64,000 nt of DNA from Acholoe squamosa (lineage: Eukaryota > Annelida > Polychaeta > Phyllodocida > Polynoidae), in contig OX439035.1 of NCBI GenBank assembly GCA_949317995.1, forward strand, positions 6,199,227 through 6,263,226, written 5' to 3'. The notes beneath the pieces were generated by a model. That model was not told where the DNA came from. It saw nothing but the letters and a program-made list of their open reading frames with translations, and did no database searches. Both the position numbers and the translations under genes were made by a program. Within the stretch, counting starts at the first letter, position 1. Each line of letters begins with the position of its first letter. This document shows, piece after piece, positions 24,436 through 36,082 of the stretch.

Positions 24436-24540
24436 GAAGGCAACTTCCTACTGTGACAAACGTGAGGACGTCTGCCACTCGGGAGGGACCTGTGCTCCCT
24501 CCCTCGGGACAAACGTCTGTCACAGTAGGTAGTTCCCTTA
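24436..24540. repeat. Hairpin, about 105 bp
   Basis: 'ctactgtgaca' and 'acgtctg' words of the left arm pair with 'tgtcacagtag' and 'aaacgtctg' on the right. The tip is 'cgggaggga' with 'tccctccctcg'. Probably part of the same insertion as its left neighbour. Confidence 0.65.
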
Positions 24541-25424
24541 TAATGTGCACAAACACCTTACCTGTAGCAGCACCTGTAGCACTTCTCTGTAGTAGTTTGA
24601 CCTCCTTGGGGAGTTAAGACCAAGATATAGGTGTAGTATTCGTATGAAGGAGGTGTTGCGTTGGAAACAGGGTGGTGTAATCAAAGCAGTTGGTGTTCAG
24701 GACAGAAATGGGGCCATCCTTAGAATACCTGCAACACCTCTATACAGTCATTGTACCTCTCTGGGGGAATGGTACCAATATGGTAATGTTCCTGCAGCAT
24801 TGGTATGAAGCAGGTGGTACATTCGGAACAAGGTGGTTGTACTCAATGCGGTTGATGCCCAGGGAGTGATGGTACCATCCTTAGAGTGCCTGCCTTTCTT
24901 ACCGACATGTATATTTGCTGTTGTAAGATGGCGAGGTCTCATAATGTACTATAAAGTCAGTGGAATCTCATTACTAATAGGCGCAAATGTATTGGGTGAT
25001 CGGGTGTCTCACTAGAACTTAAAATCTGCATCATGCCCTTAATGGGCTAGATTCCCTCATCCGTAAACAACATTTAGAGCTTAAGTGGAAGGAGAGTAGT
25101 GAGACAGTATGTCCAAACCCATGGAGGCTCAATACTAACAAAGGCGCTACATGCCTGTGTCATGCGATTGGTCAATACTTAGGTCGTGCTGACAAAGGAT
25201 GTATAGACTTTCACTACGGGTCACAGTCAGTAAGTCTAGACCATTATCTTAAACAGACTTAACTTTCCTTGGTAGGTCATTCAAATTGACAAGCCTATTT
25301 ATTACCTATTTGCTCATAAATAGATGTAGTGAAAATAGCTTTTTGTGGATTGTCAGATTTTTCAGCCTGTATTCAGTAATAGCTTTTTACACAGTACTAG
25401 AATTCGTGCATAAAACCTGAACCA

Positions 25425-25608
25425 CATAATGGAGCTCTGTGTTTGTCCTGTCGCAGCCGCTTATTGTCCTTCAGCCACGCCAATTCCCAAGGTCCTGTCA
25501 GAATTTATATTGTTAGTGTGTACTTCGCATTTTCCCTTGTCTGTGAGGAAAGGAGGCTTTTAAGGGACAAAGGGTGAGTGTGCCCTTGCCATATGAAGAC
25601 TGACAGGG
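25425..25608 (+). other. Conserved block e, U2 copy
   Basis: 'aaggtcctgtcagaattta' and 'aggcttttaagggacaaag' followed by 'ggtgagtgtg' at about 25573-25582. The donor-like end is kept, but the reading frame preceding it is out of register with U1 and U3, so coding function here is unlikely. Confidence 0.4.
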
Positions 25609-27471
25609 CCTACTTTATTCGCCTTAGTCACAACCTTCACTTTGTTTTCACCATAATCCCATACAAGAACCAGGATGAGCCAAGCATGGGTATTCAGCCT
25701 GAATCTCCATACCACTGGGGTGTGAGGACCCCTTTCAGAAACACTTGCATTGCATACATAGTGCATAATTAGAGGGTATCCACCATATCCAGCATTGCTG
25801 CAACTGTCTCTGATCCACTGTGTGTCCTTCACTAGCTTAATCCACATTTCCTTTTAATTGAATCACCAATTCCCATTGTTCTTCCTCTCTCAGTACTCCT
25901 CTAGCCTCTTACTCCCATCTACACTTCCTTCCCTCTCCCTTCTATAATTATTGATGACCCCTGCACTGGTTTATACTGGCTCTCTTTGCCTCTGTCCACT
26001 ATAACATTCTCAATGTCAGGGCCAATTATATCCTGCTTAGATCTAAAGCTGATTGGAATTTAAGTAACCCACTCTAGTTAGCGAATGGGGACATTGCATG
26101 CCTCTAGGCATTTAGGGCCGGTAGACTGTGTCGCTCATCTTGAATTAAATGCAGAGGGGTCTAGAGAGCTATGCAGAAAGAAAGGGTGAAGTTTGATAAA
26201 GTTGTTGGCACATAGATTCTAGCAAAATGCTTCCAACATTACCTATCGTAGGTTTGCTAGATGATTAACCTTCCAATAACATGTCACATGGGTAAAAGTC
26301 CATGAATGTGAGTCGGTCAAAAGGTCTACACTCTACATACCATACATGAGCTGGGGATGGCTTGTGAGGAAGGTCACATTGGTTTCAAATGTGTAATATT
26401 TGTATAGCTAGATGTAAGTAAGGCACACTTTTAATAGCAGCCTTCTCATCTACATTGTATTCCTAGGTGAGACTCATTTGTGATTACAACCTCTATCAGT
26501 GAATAAATGATTAAACCTATGCCCAGTGATTCTGGTATCAGAGTAAGTAGGTTACGCCATACTAGTGTCCATGAATAGCTCTTTCCTTCAAATGCAAACT
26601 CCTCTTCTCTTCATGACCATAATTGCAGCTCATACTAAGGCTCAATAAGATATTAATATTTAATCCTGTATTAACTCATGTCTCCTATCACTTCAACAAT
26701 AAGAGCAACAGAAGATACATGCAGCAGATTCTTCACATTGTTTCACATTTCATACATCAAACCGAAAATTATTATAGTATAAAACATATTCTTGAGTTCA
26801 TGTTAATTTTTATATTCATCCTAGTTCATATGCCTGGAGAATTTTCCATCACCAAGATCACAAAAACTGTCAGGAAGAAATGCACTGTCTCTGTCCTAAA
26901 GAATAGAGGTGTTGCTGACCAATTTAACCATCGACTAAAGTGTCTTTGGCTTTGATTGCCTTGACAGGATAAGATGATCCAGAACACCATTTTTCAGCCT
27001 CATCCAACACCCTTGTGGGCTAACAGTGAGCACAGAAGCCTTGTTCATCAGGCTCATAGCCCCACTATGTCTACCACAGAAACAAGCTTCTGCCATCAGA
27101 TTAGTCCCACAACAATGCCTTGCACATCTCCACTTGTCATGTAGAAACGGGAAGTGTGTCAATCTCCAAAGCCCATATCACTCATATTACTCTCTATGAC
27201 CGCTCCTGCTATGGACTTATTTTTTACAGGCGGTATTGTGGGGATGATGAGGATGGGGGTGAGGTTAAACAAAAGATTTACAAACTCCGGCTCTGACTTA
27301 AATGCATGTCTGTTGTTTAATTAGGAGTTAATTCAGTACTTCTATGGGGTCTGTGTGCAGAGGGCAGTATGATAACAAAATAAAGCAGCTACTGGCTAAA
27401 CACTTAATCACAAAACAATGATGTTCATTTCATAATAAGATAGAGACATCTACATCAGCACCTTTCTCTTA

Positions 27472-28632
27472 TACACAGCCAAAAATAACTTTCTTATTTT
27501 AAGAAATTATTTCTCATTTTAAGTAAAACTAACTTAAAACAAGTTTGTCCGCCAGGTAACAAAATTTTACTTGAAATCTTGGTATGTCCAGCTTACTTGA
27601 ATTAAGAAAAACAATCTTAAGATATAAATTCTTGAATCAAGTAATTTATTTTCAAATCAGGATTCAATTTTCTAGAATATTTCTTAAAAGAAGTAGATAA
27701 TTCTCATGGAAGAGGATTATTTCAAGATAAACTTACTCATACCTTTTCTTAATATAAGTTATATTTTCTCATTTCCAATATTTCAAAAAACATTAATTTC
27801 CTTGCTTGTAAAGTAGATATGATTTTTATCTATTATGGAAATGCTTTAACTCGAATAGAAGGTTATCAGTATAGGTGACTCAGTGACAGAGGTTCATCAG
27901 ATTACATGTAGCTCTTTGAAGCCACATTTTTTTAAGTGAATAAGACCTTTATTTAAAGTCTTTGCCTTAATGAAAGGATGTGGCACATCTCACCCTTACA
28001 TTATCATATCATCTACGCAAAAGGTGTTTAGCTTCCTTTATGCCTTGAATTTCCCTCAATCAACTATCAGACCAATGGACCTGATACTAAATTAATTCCA
28101 AATAAGTTTCCTTCAGTTTTCACTTTATCTTACCACATGTAATATTTTAGGACCGAGTTAAAGCTAGGAATTTGTACTTTGTATTGCAAATAATTCACCA
28201 TAACAGGAAGTGCTGGAACCTAGTGGCAGACTACATAATTTTCTCATTTTAAGAAAAAAATACTTATCTGGCATGTTAGAAAATATTCCTTGGTCAATTT
28301 CTAACAAGATCTTAGTTCTACCTTTTACTAGATGTAAGAAAACACTTCTAGTTTAAAAAATCTCATATTAAGAAATTAGACTTTCTTGTTTTAAGATATA
28401 AGATAAATAATGTTACCTGGTGGACAAAACTACCAATTTTGAGAAATTTTCTTAAGAAAAATAATCTTGAAAACTCAAATCAAGAAGGCAGCTCAAGATT
28501 TGTTCTAAACTTGATTTTTCTTAAAGACAAGGTGACTGATGAATCTTATAACCAGAATTTTTCTCATAACTAGAAAAGATTTTGTATATCAAGTTTATTT
28601 TCTTGGATAAGAAAATTATTTTTAGCTGTGTA
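27472..28632. mobile_element. 1.16-kb TIR element flanked by TA (Tc1/mariner-like ends)
   Basis: The left end 'tacacagccaaaaataa' and right end 'ttatttttagctgtgta' are inverted, each flanked by TA (27470-27471 and 28633-28634). The homologous place in U1 (about 9440) lacks it. The interior is AT-rich, with many 'cttaaaacaag' and 'tttaagaaa' words in both directions and 'cagct' sub-ends, and codes for nothing. TA duplication plus this size suggests a nonautonomous Tc1/mariner-like element. Confidence 0.75.
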
Positions 28633-28974
28633 TAATTCAATTCTTCACAATTCTCACAACTTTGTTTGTGATATTGTAGAGCATGCCAAAATGCAACATT
28701 CACCACTGCAGATCCCGACCCAACATTCTGACAAACCCACTTAACAAAGCTCCTTCCAGGGAAATGTGTCCTCATAATCTCAGTCCTGATCTTTTATTCC
28801 ACACTATTAGTGTCAAAGAATGGGATCAGAAATCCTGCTTTTCCTCTGTAGCTATATTTTATAAAGCTTACCTCACAGCCCTAGAACCTGAATAGGACAC
28901 ATTTGTACCTCGGTATACTGTCCTGTGCTGCATCATTATACATTTTTCATTTTGCTTTTCCACTCAAATTATGA

Positions 28975-29152
28975 GTGAGTGAGTAATAGATGTTTAATGC
29001 CATTTCGACAGCTTAGGTCATATTCATGGCGAGGACTACATTACCATTTCACAGAGGAATGTGTCAGTGCCCGTGCATATGTGCACCACACACATCCTGA
29101 GGGGATAGGAAAGATGAGAAGAAGACCCTTTTAAGTGGGCTAGGGAAGCCCG
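28975..29152 (-). mobile_element. 178-bp SINE-like element S, reverse copy
   Basis: Flanked by a 12-bp direct repeat 'ctcaaattatga' (28963-28974 and 29153-29164), which is single at the homologous place in copy A (33207). Read on the minus strand it starts 'gggcttccctagcccac' and ends in an (ACTC)n tail. It matches 31540-31718. Long target duplication plus simple tail indicate retroposition. Confidence 0.8.
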
Positions 29153-29194
29153 CTCAAATTATGAAGCCATTACAGCAGTATTGGATATGATGGT

Positions 29195-30447
29195 TGAGGG
29201 GGCCTTTTCCCTTACATGCAAGGGTCCTTTTGCTAGGTGCTGTTCAGGGCAAATTCAAATACAGAATTATGTGCATCTTCATCTGGTTTTTGTAGAGATA
29301 GTGCCTCCAATAAGCCACTCCCAAGATGGTACTGAACAAATTACTATGATGGCTCATTCATGTGTGGGGGTTTCAAATAAGCATCTATCTCAAGGTTTTC
29401 ACCAGATTTTCTCTGTGTAAATTGGTTTGAGCTGGGCCCAACTGTGAACACACTTTTACATTTGAACATTAAGGTAACCCTCATCAATTATGATTGTTAG
29501 TTCCAACTTCCTATCTTCAACAGAGAAGAATTCTTTTAAATGATCACATTGCGTGTTCCAACATGCATTTGAAGGACTCCCTGGAGCAAGTGCCATATTC
29601 GGGATAAAAGAGATCAAAGAGAGCTTGTTACAAATAGTTTAAAGGACTATTCCTGCACTGAATATTAACCCTGCAGCTAAATATCTATACATACTTGTAT
29701 GAAACTACGTCTCTGTGTATTCATGTCAGCATTCTTCTTCTGCATTCCTTCAAGGGTGTGGTATACAAAGTTCCTATTTGTTGGTGCCTAGATACAGAGT
29801 TAGAGATCCTTACAGCTTTGAACATAATTTCAATAATTTTTTTCCCATTCCATCAAAGCACTTGGCATCAATGACAAATGTAACAATATATAAAGACCAT
29901 TTTTCATAGCTCGGCTTTGAATTCATGCACTGCTTCTAGCTACAACTTATCATAGCTGGAATCATTGAACTCATGGCTAGATATATTTCATATGCATTGC
30001 GAAATATATAAACCTAAAGCTTGGATTTTAATACAAATGAGGTCTACTTTTGAAATTATTCGAGACTTACCTGTAAGTTGAGGTATAATTAAGATTATAC
30101 CGAGGGAACCTAGCGGTTCAGGGAATATACGACTGCGCATGCGCGAATCCACCTCTCTCGTAGGTATCGGGAAATGCTTAAGGTTTCCGAGGGATAATCA
30201 CCAGAACAATCATCATGACAGAGAATACTCTTGTCAAGATCAACTGTTGTCTCATGTTGGAATTATATGAAATTGTAAAGAATTTAATATGGAGACGGTA
30301 GTTTGAGTCCTGGAACATACCATCAATATGTCATTCATAAGAAGGAAAATGCAAAGAAATCCCTATGTCACGGTGCTTATTTTCATTTTATGACCACTTA
30401 ATTGAAAATGCCTTAACTATAGAAATGAATGGGAAAACATTTGTTTT
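29195..30447 (+). other. Blocks m-n region of U2; no gene seen
   Basis: Holds block m (29398-29520), block n (29815-29875) and non-shared AT-rich sequence. At 30081-30107 a small dyad ('ggtataattaagattatacc' includes its two arms) precedes TGCGCATGCGC at 30134-30144, which matches the NRF-1 consensus. No promoter or transcript can be shown. Confidence 0.5.
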
Positions 30448-30892
30448 CATATTTTGCATCATAATGAATGACCTATTGATTCATCTACCAGAGTATCTCA
30501 GTATATGAAGGACATCTTTACAAACATTTTATACGAAGGAAAATGGGGGGGGGGGGTCACTGTTGAAATGAAAAAGTTTTTCAGAAATTTGAATTTGAAT
30601 TTTCCCTTAATTACAGGGCCCTATGGGCATTCAAGTGGCATATAATAATCATTAAAATATCAAAAGTGATAAGAAATCAACTGAAAAAAAAAAACACGAA
30701 CAAGTAAAAGTGGTGCACTTGGGATGAAAAAAACCCTAAAAATAGTATAACTGATGAGTTTTGATTTCTGCCACCAGTTGGCTTCTGTCTAACAGGTAGC
30801 GTTTGTCTTTAAAGGTAACTGATTACATACATTTCAGTGGAAAATAAGTATGCTAAGGTTCAAATGTTTCCATTTATCTTCATTTATTTTAG

Positions 30893-31120
30893 GAAGTCTG
30901 GGTAATGCGGTAAGTCCCGAGAGAGGTTTGCTCTTTTCCAGTATGCATGAAGCTACTTTGTAACGGGAGATTGGACTGCATCTCAGACAGGGCAACTCTG
31001 ATGACATAGTAGATAAAGTCTGCGACTAAGGTCTCAGATGCTATACACAGTAATAGACTCTGCCATTTCCTATAGGACAACTACATAGGAGAAAATTGCC
31101 TCAAAATGAGTCTGGATACC
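30893..31120. other. Conserved blocks p-q, copy A
   Basis: Recurs at 35776-36005, 41132-41250 (q), 35303-35396 and 40785-40865 (p), and 58986-59210. Minus strand: one frame is open through the block (core DFIYYVIRVA) in copy A and in U3, where a 6-nt in-frame indel separates them, but substitutions are not biased to third positions. Plus strand: p contains 'gggtaatgaggtaagttc', donor-like, and in A, B and U3 'tag' follows a T-rich tract 17 nt earlier. 32 bases (31006-31037) are identical between A and U3. Confidence 0.4.
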
Positions 31121-31186
31121 TACCAATTGTGGAGGGTGGAGGCTGTAGATGGGGTACGGCTATCTCCTACAGGGATATATATTGGT

Positions 31187-31191
31187 GTGTA

Positions 31192-31243
<52 letters not shown>
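31187..31243. repeat. (TA)n microsatellite, copy A
   Basis: Same tract as 36381-36418 in copy B, where a 298-bp element has been inserted at its left edge. Confidence 0.95.
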
Positions 31244-31245
<2 letters not shown>

Positions 31246-31539
31246 TCGTGTAGGACTTGAATAAGCAGGATTTGCATGAGCATCAGAGTCAAAGAAGCAT
31301 CTGGGTAAAGAGACCTCAAGTTCTGAAGTGTTAACGTTTTGCTCTTTATTTTGTTAAACTCATGATATCACAAAGATGTTGCCTCATGATACAATTTACA
31401 GGGCTGCCTGTAGATCTAAAAGTTGTTGCTTAGAGTGGTCATGCTCTGTATCCACAGTGCTATATCTAGCGTCTAGCACCACATTATCTTACCTTTCATC
31501 GTGCATCATTTACAGTTGACATCAACCTGACTGTCTCGC

Positions 31540-31718
31540 GGGCTTCCCTAGCCCACTTAAAAGGGTCTATATCTCCTCTTTCCTATCCCCTCAGGATGTG
31601 TGTGGTGCACATATGCGCGGGCACTGACACATTCCTCTGTTAAATTATCAACCTGTGAAGCACGGGATAGCCACTTAGTGCCGCTAAAGTGCTGTAAAAC
31701 ACAAATCAATCAATCAAT
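31540..31718 (+). mobile_element. 179-bp SINE-like element S, forward copy
   Basis: Inserted in copy A only. The 13-bp 'ctgactgtctcgc' is present on both sides (31527-31539 and 31719-31731) and once in copy B (about 36703). It starts 'gggcttccctagcccac' and ends 'acacaaatcaatcaatcaat'. No A or B box seen. The same 5' start in both copies argues for a SINE of its own rather than random LINE truncation, while the CAAT tail resembles LINE 3' ends. Confidence 0.85.
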
Positions 31719-32486
31719 CTGACTGTCTCGCTAAGTAGAGGAAGACTTAGTGTTTGTCACTTGGCACCCCAATTAATAAAAATTGTTTACTGTAAGTAGT
31801 TTGGTTTACAATACTCTTCATTCTATGTCCTCAATTTGACCTTAAAATAAGTCACCTACCTGTATCACAACCTTTCACCCATGAAAGACGCAAAGAAATG
31901 ACCCCGGCTTGATGCCAATTCTTCCCTTTAGCCCTAGGGGACTTGTCAATGTGTTGACACACCTTTCCTCTATTGGAAATAACATATCCTATCCCCAAGT
32001 GTGCCCTGAATCTGCCCTGAATGCGTTTTTAAATATATTTAAAGCACTGAAGTACTCCTTTCTAGTTAGAGATGTGGGACTTTGCATGTCTCTAGCCAGT
32101 TAGGCCAGGTAGACTGTGTTGCTCCTGAGGTTGGTGAGCTATTTCACATTAAATACAGAGGGGTCTAGAGAGGCATGCAGAAAGAAAGGATGACTTTCCA
32201 TAAATAATAGTGTGGGCACATAAATTGTAGCAGAGTGCTTCAAACATTGCCCATCTGCGTACATGTACAAGCATCTTACACCTGAAGGTTTGCTGGATAG
32301 TTAGCCTTCTAATAGTACGGGTTCATGATTGTGACTGGAAAGGTCTACATTCTACATTCATGAGTTGGGAATGGCTTGAGAGGAAGGTAAACTTTGTTTT
32401 AAATGTGGAATATCTCTAGACTTAGATGTAGGTAAGGCATAGAAAAAGCATTTACTCATAGCCTTTTCATCTACATCAAATTACTA

Positions 32487-32710
32487 CCGTAAATCCCCGG
32501 TCATAAGCCGGATTTTTTTTTCTATTTTGGGCCCAAACTGGCTTCTAAATTTTTCCCAAAGTCCCCCCCCCCGGCTTATGACCGGGTTTTTTTTTACTAT
32601 AGAATAAAGAGAAAATGGGAAAAATTTGACACCAAAATCGGCTTATAGGAATTCCCTGAACTCACCCCCCGGCTTATGACCGGGGCCGGCTTATGACCGG
32701 GGATTTAAGG
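32487..32710. mobile_element. 224-bp MITE with TA duplication (CCGTAAATCCCC ends)
   Basis: Starts 'ccgtaaatccccggtcataa' and ends with its near-complement, flanked by TA (32485-32486 and 32711-32712). Copy B has the empty site with a single TA (38426-38427). The interior holds two more 'ggcttatgacc' words. Related ends occur on 47833-48122. Non-coding. TA duplication fits IS630/Tc1/mariner-type movement. Confidence 0.9.
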
Positions 32711-33601
32711 TAGGTGATACTCATCTGTGATTATAACCCCTGTGGACTCAATCAGTCTATGAATAATTAAACCTTTGCCCAGCGATTCTGGTATCAGAGG
32801 AAGTAGGTTACACAATAGTAGTGTCTATGAATAGCTTTCTCACCCACATGCAAACTTCACAAATAGACTTAGACCTTGTATCAAGACTCCATTTGTCACA
32901 TTCTTTTTTATATTGTAGGGCATATCAAAATACAAGATTCAGTGCTGCAGATCATGTCCAACATTCTGACAAAGTCACTTTGTTTAGCTTCCTTAAGGCA
33001 TATGTCCTCGTTATATCAGTTGTTACCCTTTATATCAATGGCAAAAATGCCGTCAGAAATCTTACCATTTCATTCTTCTGTAGGTCCATATTTTTTAAAG
33101 ATGTGCCCTTACTTCCCACCCAGAGAGACTAAATAGGGCATATTCAAGCGTCTTTGTACTGTTCTTTACTTCCTCATATATATAGGTTTTTGTTTGCATT
33201 TCTGCTCAAATTATGAAGCCGTTAGAGCGGTATTCAGAGCCTTATACAATGGTGATGACACCCTTTTTCCTCAGTGCTGTATAGTGTAAATTCAAAAAGA
33301 GAAGTGTATGCATCCTCATCGGGTTTCTGCATATTTTAGTTACTGTGCCTCCAATAAAGCCCCGCCATGACCTACTATAATGGTAATAAACATACCACTA
33401 TAATTTATAAGCAGTGGTCTCAAATAAAGGTACAGGGGTTGCAGCGGGTAACATCATTCATGAGCACTGAGGGGCTTAAGATTTAACGGGTCGCACACTT
33501 AGCCCCGAACGGTGTATTTCCAACATTAGGCATTTAACGAGATGAGATTCCCAAATGGGAGAGGAACACAGCCTACACCCTTTTTAGTGGATTTCCTCTG
33601 T

Positions 33602-33864
33602 ATTGATAGATATGAAGGGATTAGACAAGACGATACATATTGGATCTGGGCATTGTCATAAAACAAAGTGACCGCCCCTTTATTAATAAGAAAAAAAACC
33701 CAACAAAACTCACACAACACTAGCAGGCCCCATACCGGTGGCAGTGTTGTTCTTCTGCTGAAGAGGTGAATGGCTGCTGACCTTGAACTACAGTGGGGTC
33801 AGCTTAGACAGGTGCTGCCCTCTTACAATCAATACTCGAACCAATTGATGAATTGCTTCTACAC
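33602..33864. mobile_element. 263-bp insert without target duplication
   Basis: Splits 'cctctgtgtaaaat' of block m after 'cctctgt'. Copy B (about 39324) and U2 (29410) keep the uninterrupted form, so this is a gain. Neither end shows a target duplication or a clear TIR. On the minus strand it carries 'tattaataaagg', near a polyadenylation hexamer (aataaa). Origin unknown. Confidence 0.65.
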
Positions 33865-34330
33865 GTAAAATATCTCAAGCTGAACCCATATCACATTATT
33901 ATTGTTAGTTCTGACAATTCTTAGACTCCCTGTCTTCAATGAAGAAGCACTTCTTTGAATCATTATGTTGCATGTTGCAATGTGCATGCCAAAGACTCAA
34001 TCCCTGGAGCAAGTAGCATCTTTCAGATAAAAGATATCAAACAGAGATCGCTACAAATAGTTTGAGGACTATTTGCGGATGGAATAGAAACCCTGCAGCT
34101 GAATATCTCTCAACAATGATACTAGGCCACTGTATATTTCTGTAAGCATTTTCCTTCTGCATTGCATTGAGTGTGTGGCATAAAAGTCTCTATTTGCTGG
34201 TACCTAGACTGCGAGTCAGGTTTTCCTATACAGCGCAAACAACCTGCCACCACTGGCTGACAGCTTTGAACATGATTTCAATATTTTTTCCCATTGTATC
34301 AAAGCACTTGACAACACATTGAAGAATGTA

Positions 34331-34672
34331 AATGAGCAAATATCCACGACCATGGAATATTTTTGCATCATATTCACTGAGGTTAGGCTGTCCATACTCA
34401 ATGATGCCTTATAGGTGGAGTTGAATGCGGACAGGCCTCACCGAGGTGAATGCAATGCAAAAATGTTGTATGGGAGTGGACATTTGCATTTATGTCATGA
34501 CCTATGGGGTTAATTTGCTTTTAGATAAAGAAAAACAGCTCAGCTCCATTCAAAATCCAAGATGGTGGACCCCATTGAATACGGGCATATTGTATTCCAT
34601 GCCCCCCATGGAATACGGCTGCTCTAGTACTAATCTATCGTAACGATCTTATCTGCCATGACATAAATACAT
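34331..34672. mobile_element. Hairpin element family P, copy in A
   Basis: A foldback (arms around 'tccacgacca' and 'gtggacatttgc', with 'aggctgtcc' and 'ggacaggcct' in the middle) followed by about 160 bp ending 'atgacataaatac'. Copies: 39793-40133 (duplicate in B) and 62552-62881 (reverse, independent insertion). A short frame (34425-34643, 72 codons) contains GVDICIYVM; the reverse U4 copy has a 72-codon frame with the same core, though frames slip in places. Confidence 0.7.
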
Positions 34673-35396
34673 ATACGGACACTTTTGTCACAGCTAGGCC
34701 TTTACGGATTGTGATATGACACATCTATAATATTTGTAGCTCAGATTTCATGCACTACTACAATAATACCTTGCATATAAGGGACATCATCTATATGCAA
34801 GGATAATTGTTCATCTGAATCTGCTAGAGGGACATCAAGACTTTTCATGTGACAGGCTACATATTTGAGTAGAACAATTTGCCTGAATGCAGAGTTAGGG
34901 GGCATTGTGAAAGGGGGAAATGCTCAAGCTTCTTATCAAAATAAAGTCCACTCATGTGGAAGAGTCAGAGAGTCGAGTCTCCTCCTGAACTCGCCCTGCT
35001 GTGTGCTACAATAGGGCCTGGAGGGGTGCAATTTCCAAGGCTTTGCAACCTTCAAAAACACTGAAAGAATTCCACCAAAGGCAGAGAAGTTCACTCAGAT
35101 TCCCCTGGGAGGAATACGGTCTAAAACCTAAACTATTGGTATAGACTAACACATTGAGATTTAAGGTTATTATCGAGCACATTGTACATCAAAACAAATC
35201 AGAGATCATTATACCACTAAAGCCTTCACAGGTAATTAATCACATACATTTCAGTGAATAATAATGGTGCTAAGGTTCAAAAGCTGCCATTTATCTTATT
35301 TTGTGAAGTCTGGGTAATGAGGTAAGTTCTGAGAGGTTTGATCTTTGTAATGGTAGATTGGTCTGGATCTCAGCCTGTGCAACTCTGGAGGCCATT

Positions 35397-35470
35397 TCTC
35401 AATGTACTACGACTACACACAGCCACTACGATTTAAAAATGCAATGAATAAGCCAGGCTATCGTAGGAAC
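35397..35470. mobile_element. Truncated MITE family G at duplication junction
   Basis: The left 74 bp of the 263-bp family G element (compare 40866-41128). It is cut at 'gctatcgtaggaac', where copy B of the duplication begins. The junction of the A/B duplication therefore lies within this element. Confidence 0.85.
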
Positions 35471-36082
35471 TTTTTTTTTTCATATTTTGCATCATAATGA
35501 ATGATTCATCTACCAAGGACTCTCAGTATATGAAGGACATCTTTAAAAACATTTTATACGAAGGAAAATGGGGGGGTCACTGTTGAAATGAAAAAGTTTT
35601 TCAAAAATTTGAATTTTCCCTTAATTACAGGGCCCTATGGGAATTCAAGTGGCATATATAATAATCATTAAAATATCAATAGTGATAAGAAATCAACTGA
35701 AAAAAAAAACATGAACAAGTGGAAAATAAGTTTGCTAAGGTTCAAATGTTTCCATTTATCTTCATTTATTTTAGGAAGTCTGGGTAATGTGGTAAGCCCC
35801 AAGAGAGGTTTGCTCTTTTCCAGTATGCATGAAGCTACTTTGTAACGGGAGATTGGACTGCATCTCAGACAGGGCAACTCTGATGACATAGTAGATAAAG
35901 TCTGCGACTAAGGTCTCAGATGCTATACACAGTAATAGACTCTGCCATTTCCTATAGGACAACTACATAGGAGAAAATTGCCTCAAAATGAGCCTGGATA
36001 CCTACCAATTGTGGAGGGTGGAGGCTGTAGATGGGGTACGGCTATCTCCTACAGGGATATATATTGGTGTGTATGATATATA

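Larger units (their letters stand above)
30448..35470 (+). repeat. Young tandem duplication, copy A
   Basis: Begins at 'tttcatattttgcatc' and ends at 'caggctatcgtaggaac' inside a partial MITE. Matches copy B along its length, about 98% identical where I compared (for example about 6 differences in 34400-34700). Relative to B it has gained 179-bp, 224-bp and 263-bp inserts, has lost about 510 bp (near 32048, including block e), and keeps about 140 bp that B lost (near 30708-30838). Confidence 0.92.

Noticed and set aside
26623-26955. 110-codon plus-strand frame in block i to j of U2
   Set aside because: Not kept open in U1 or U3, AT-rich composition, no recognisable domain.
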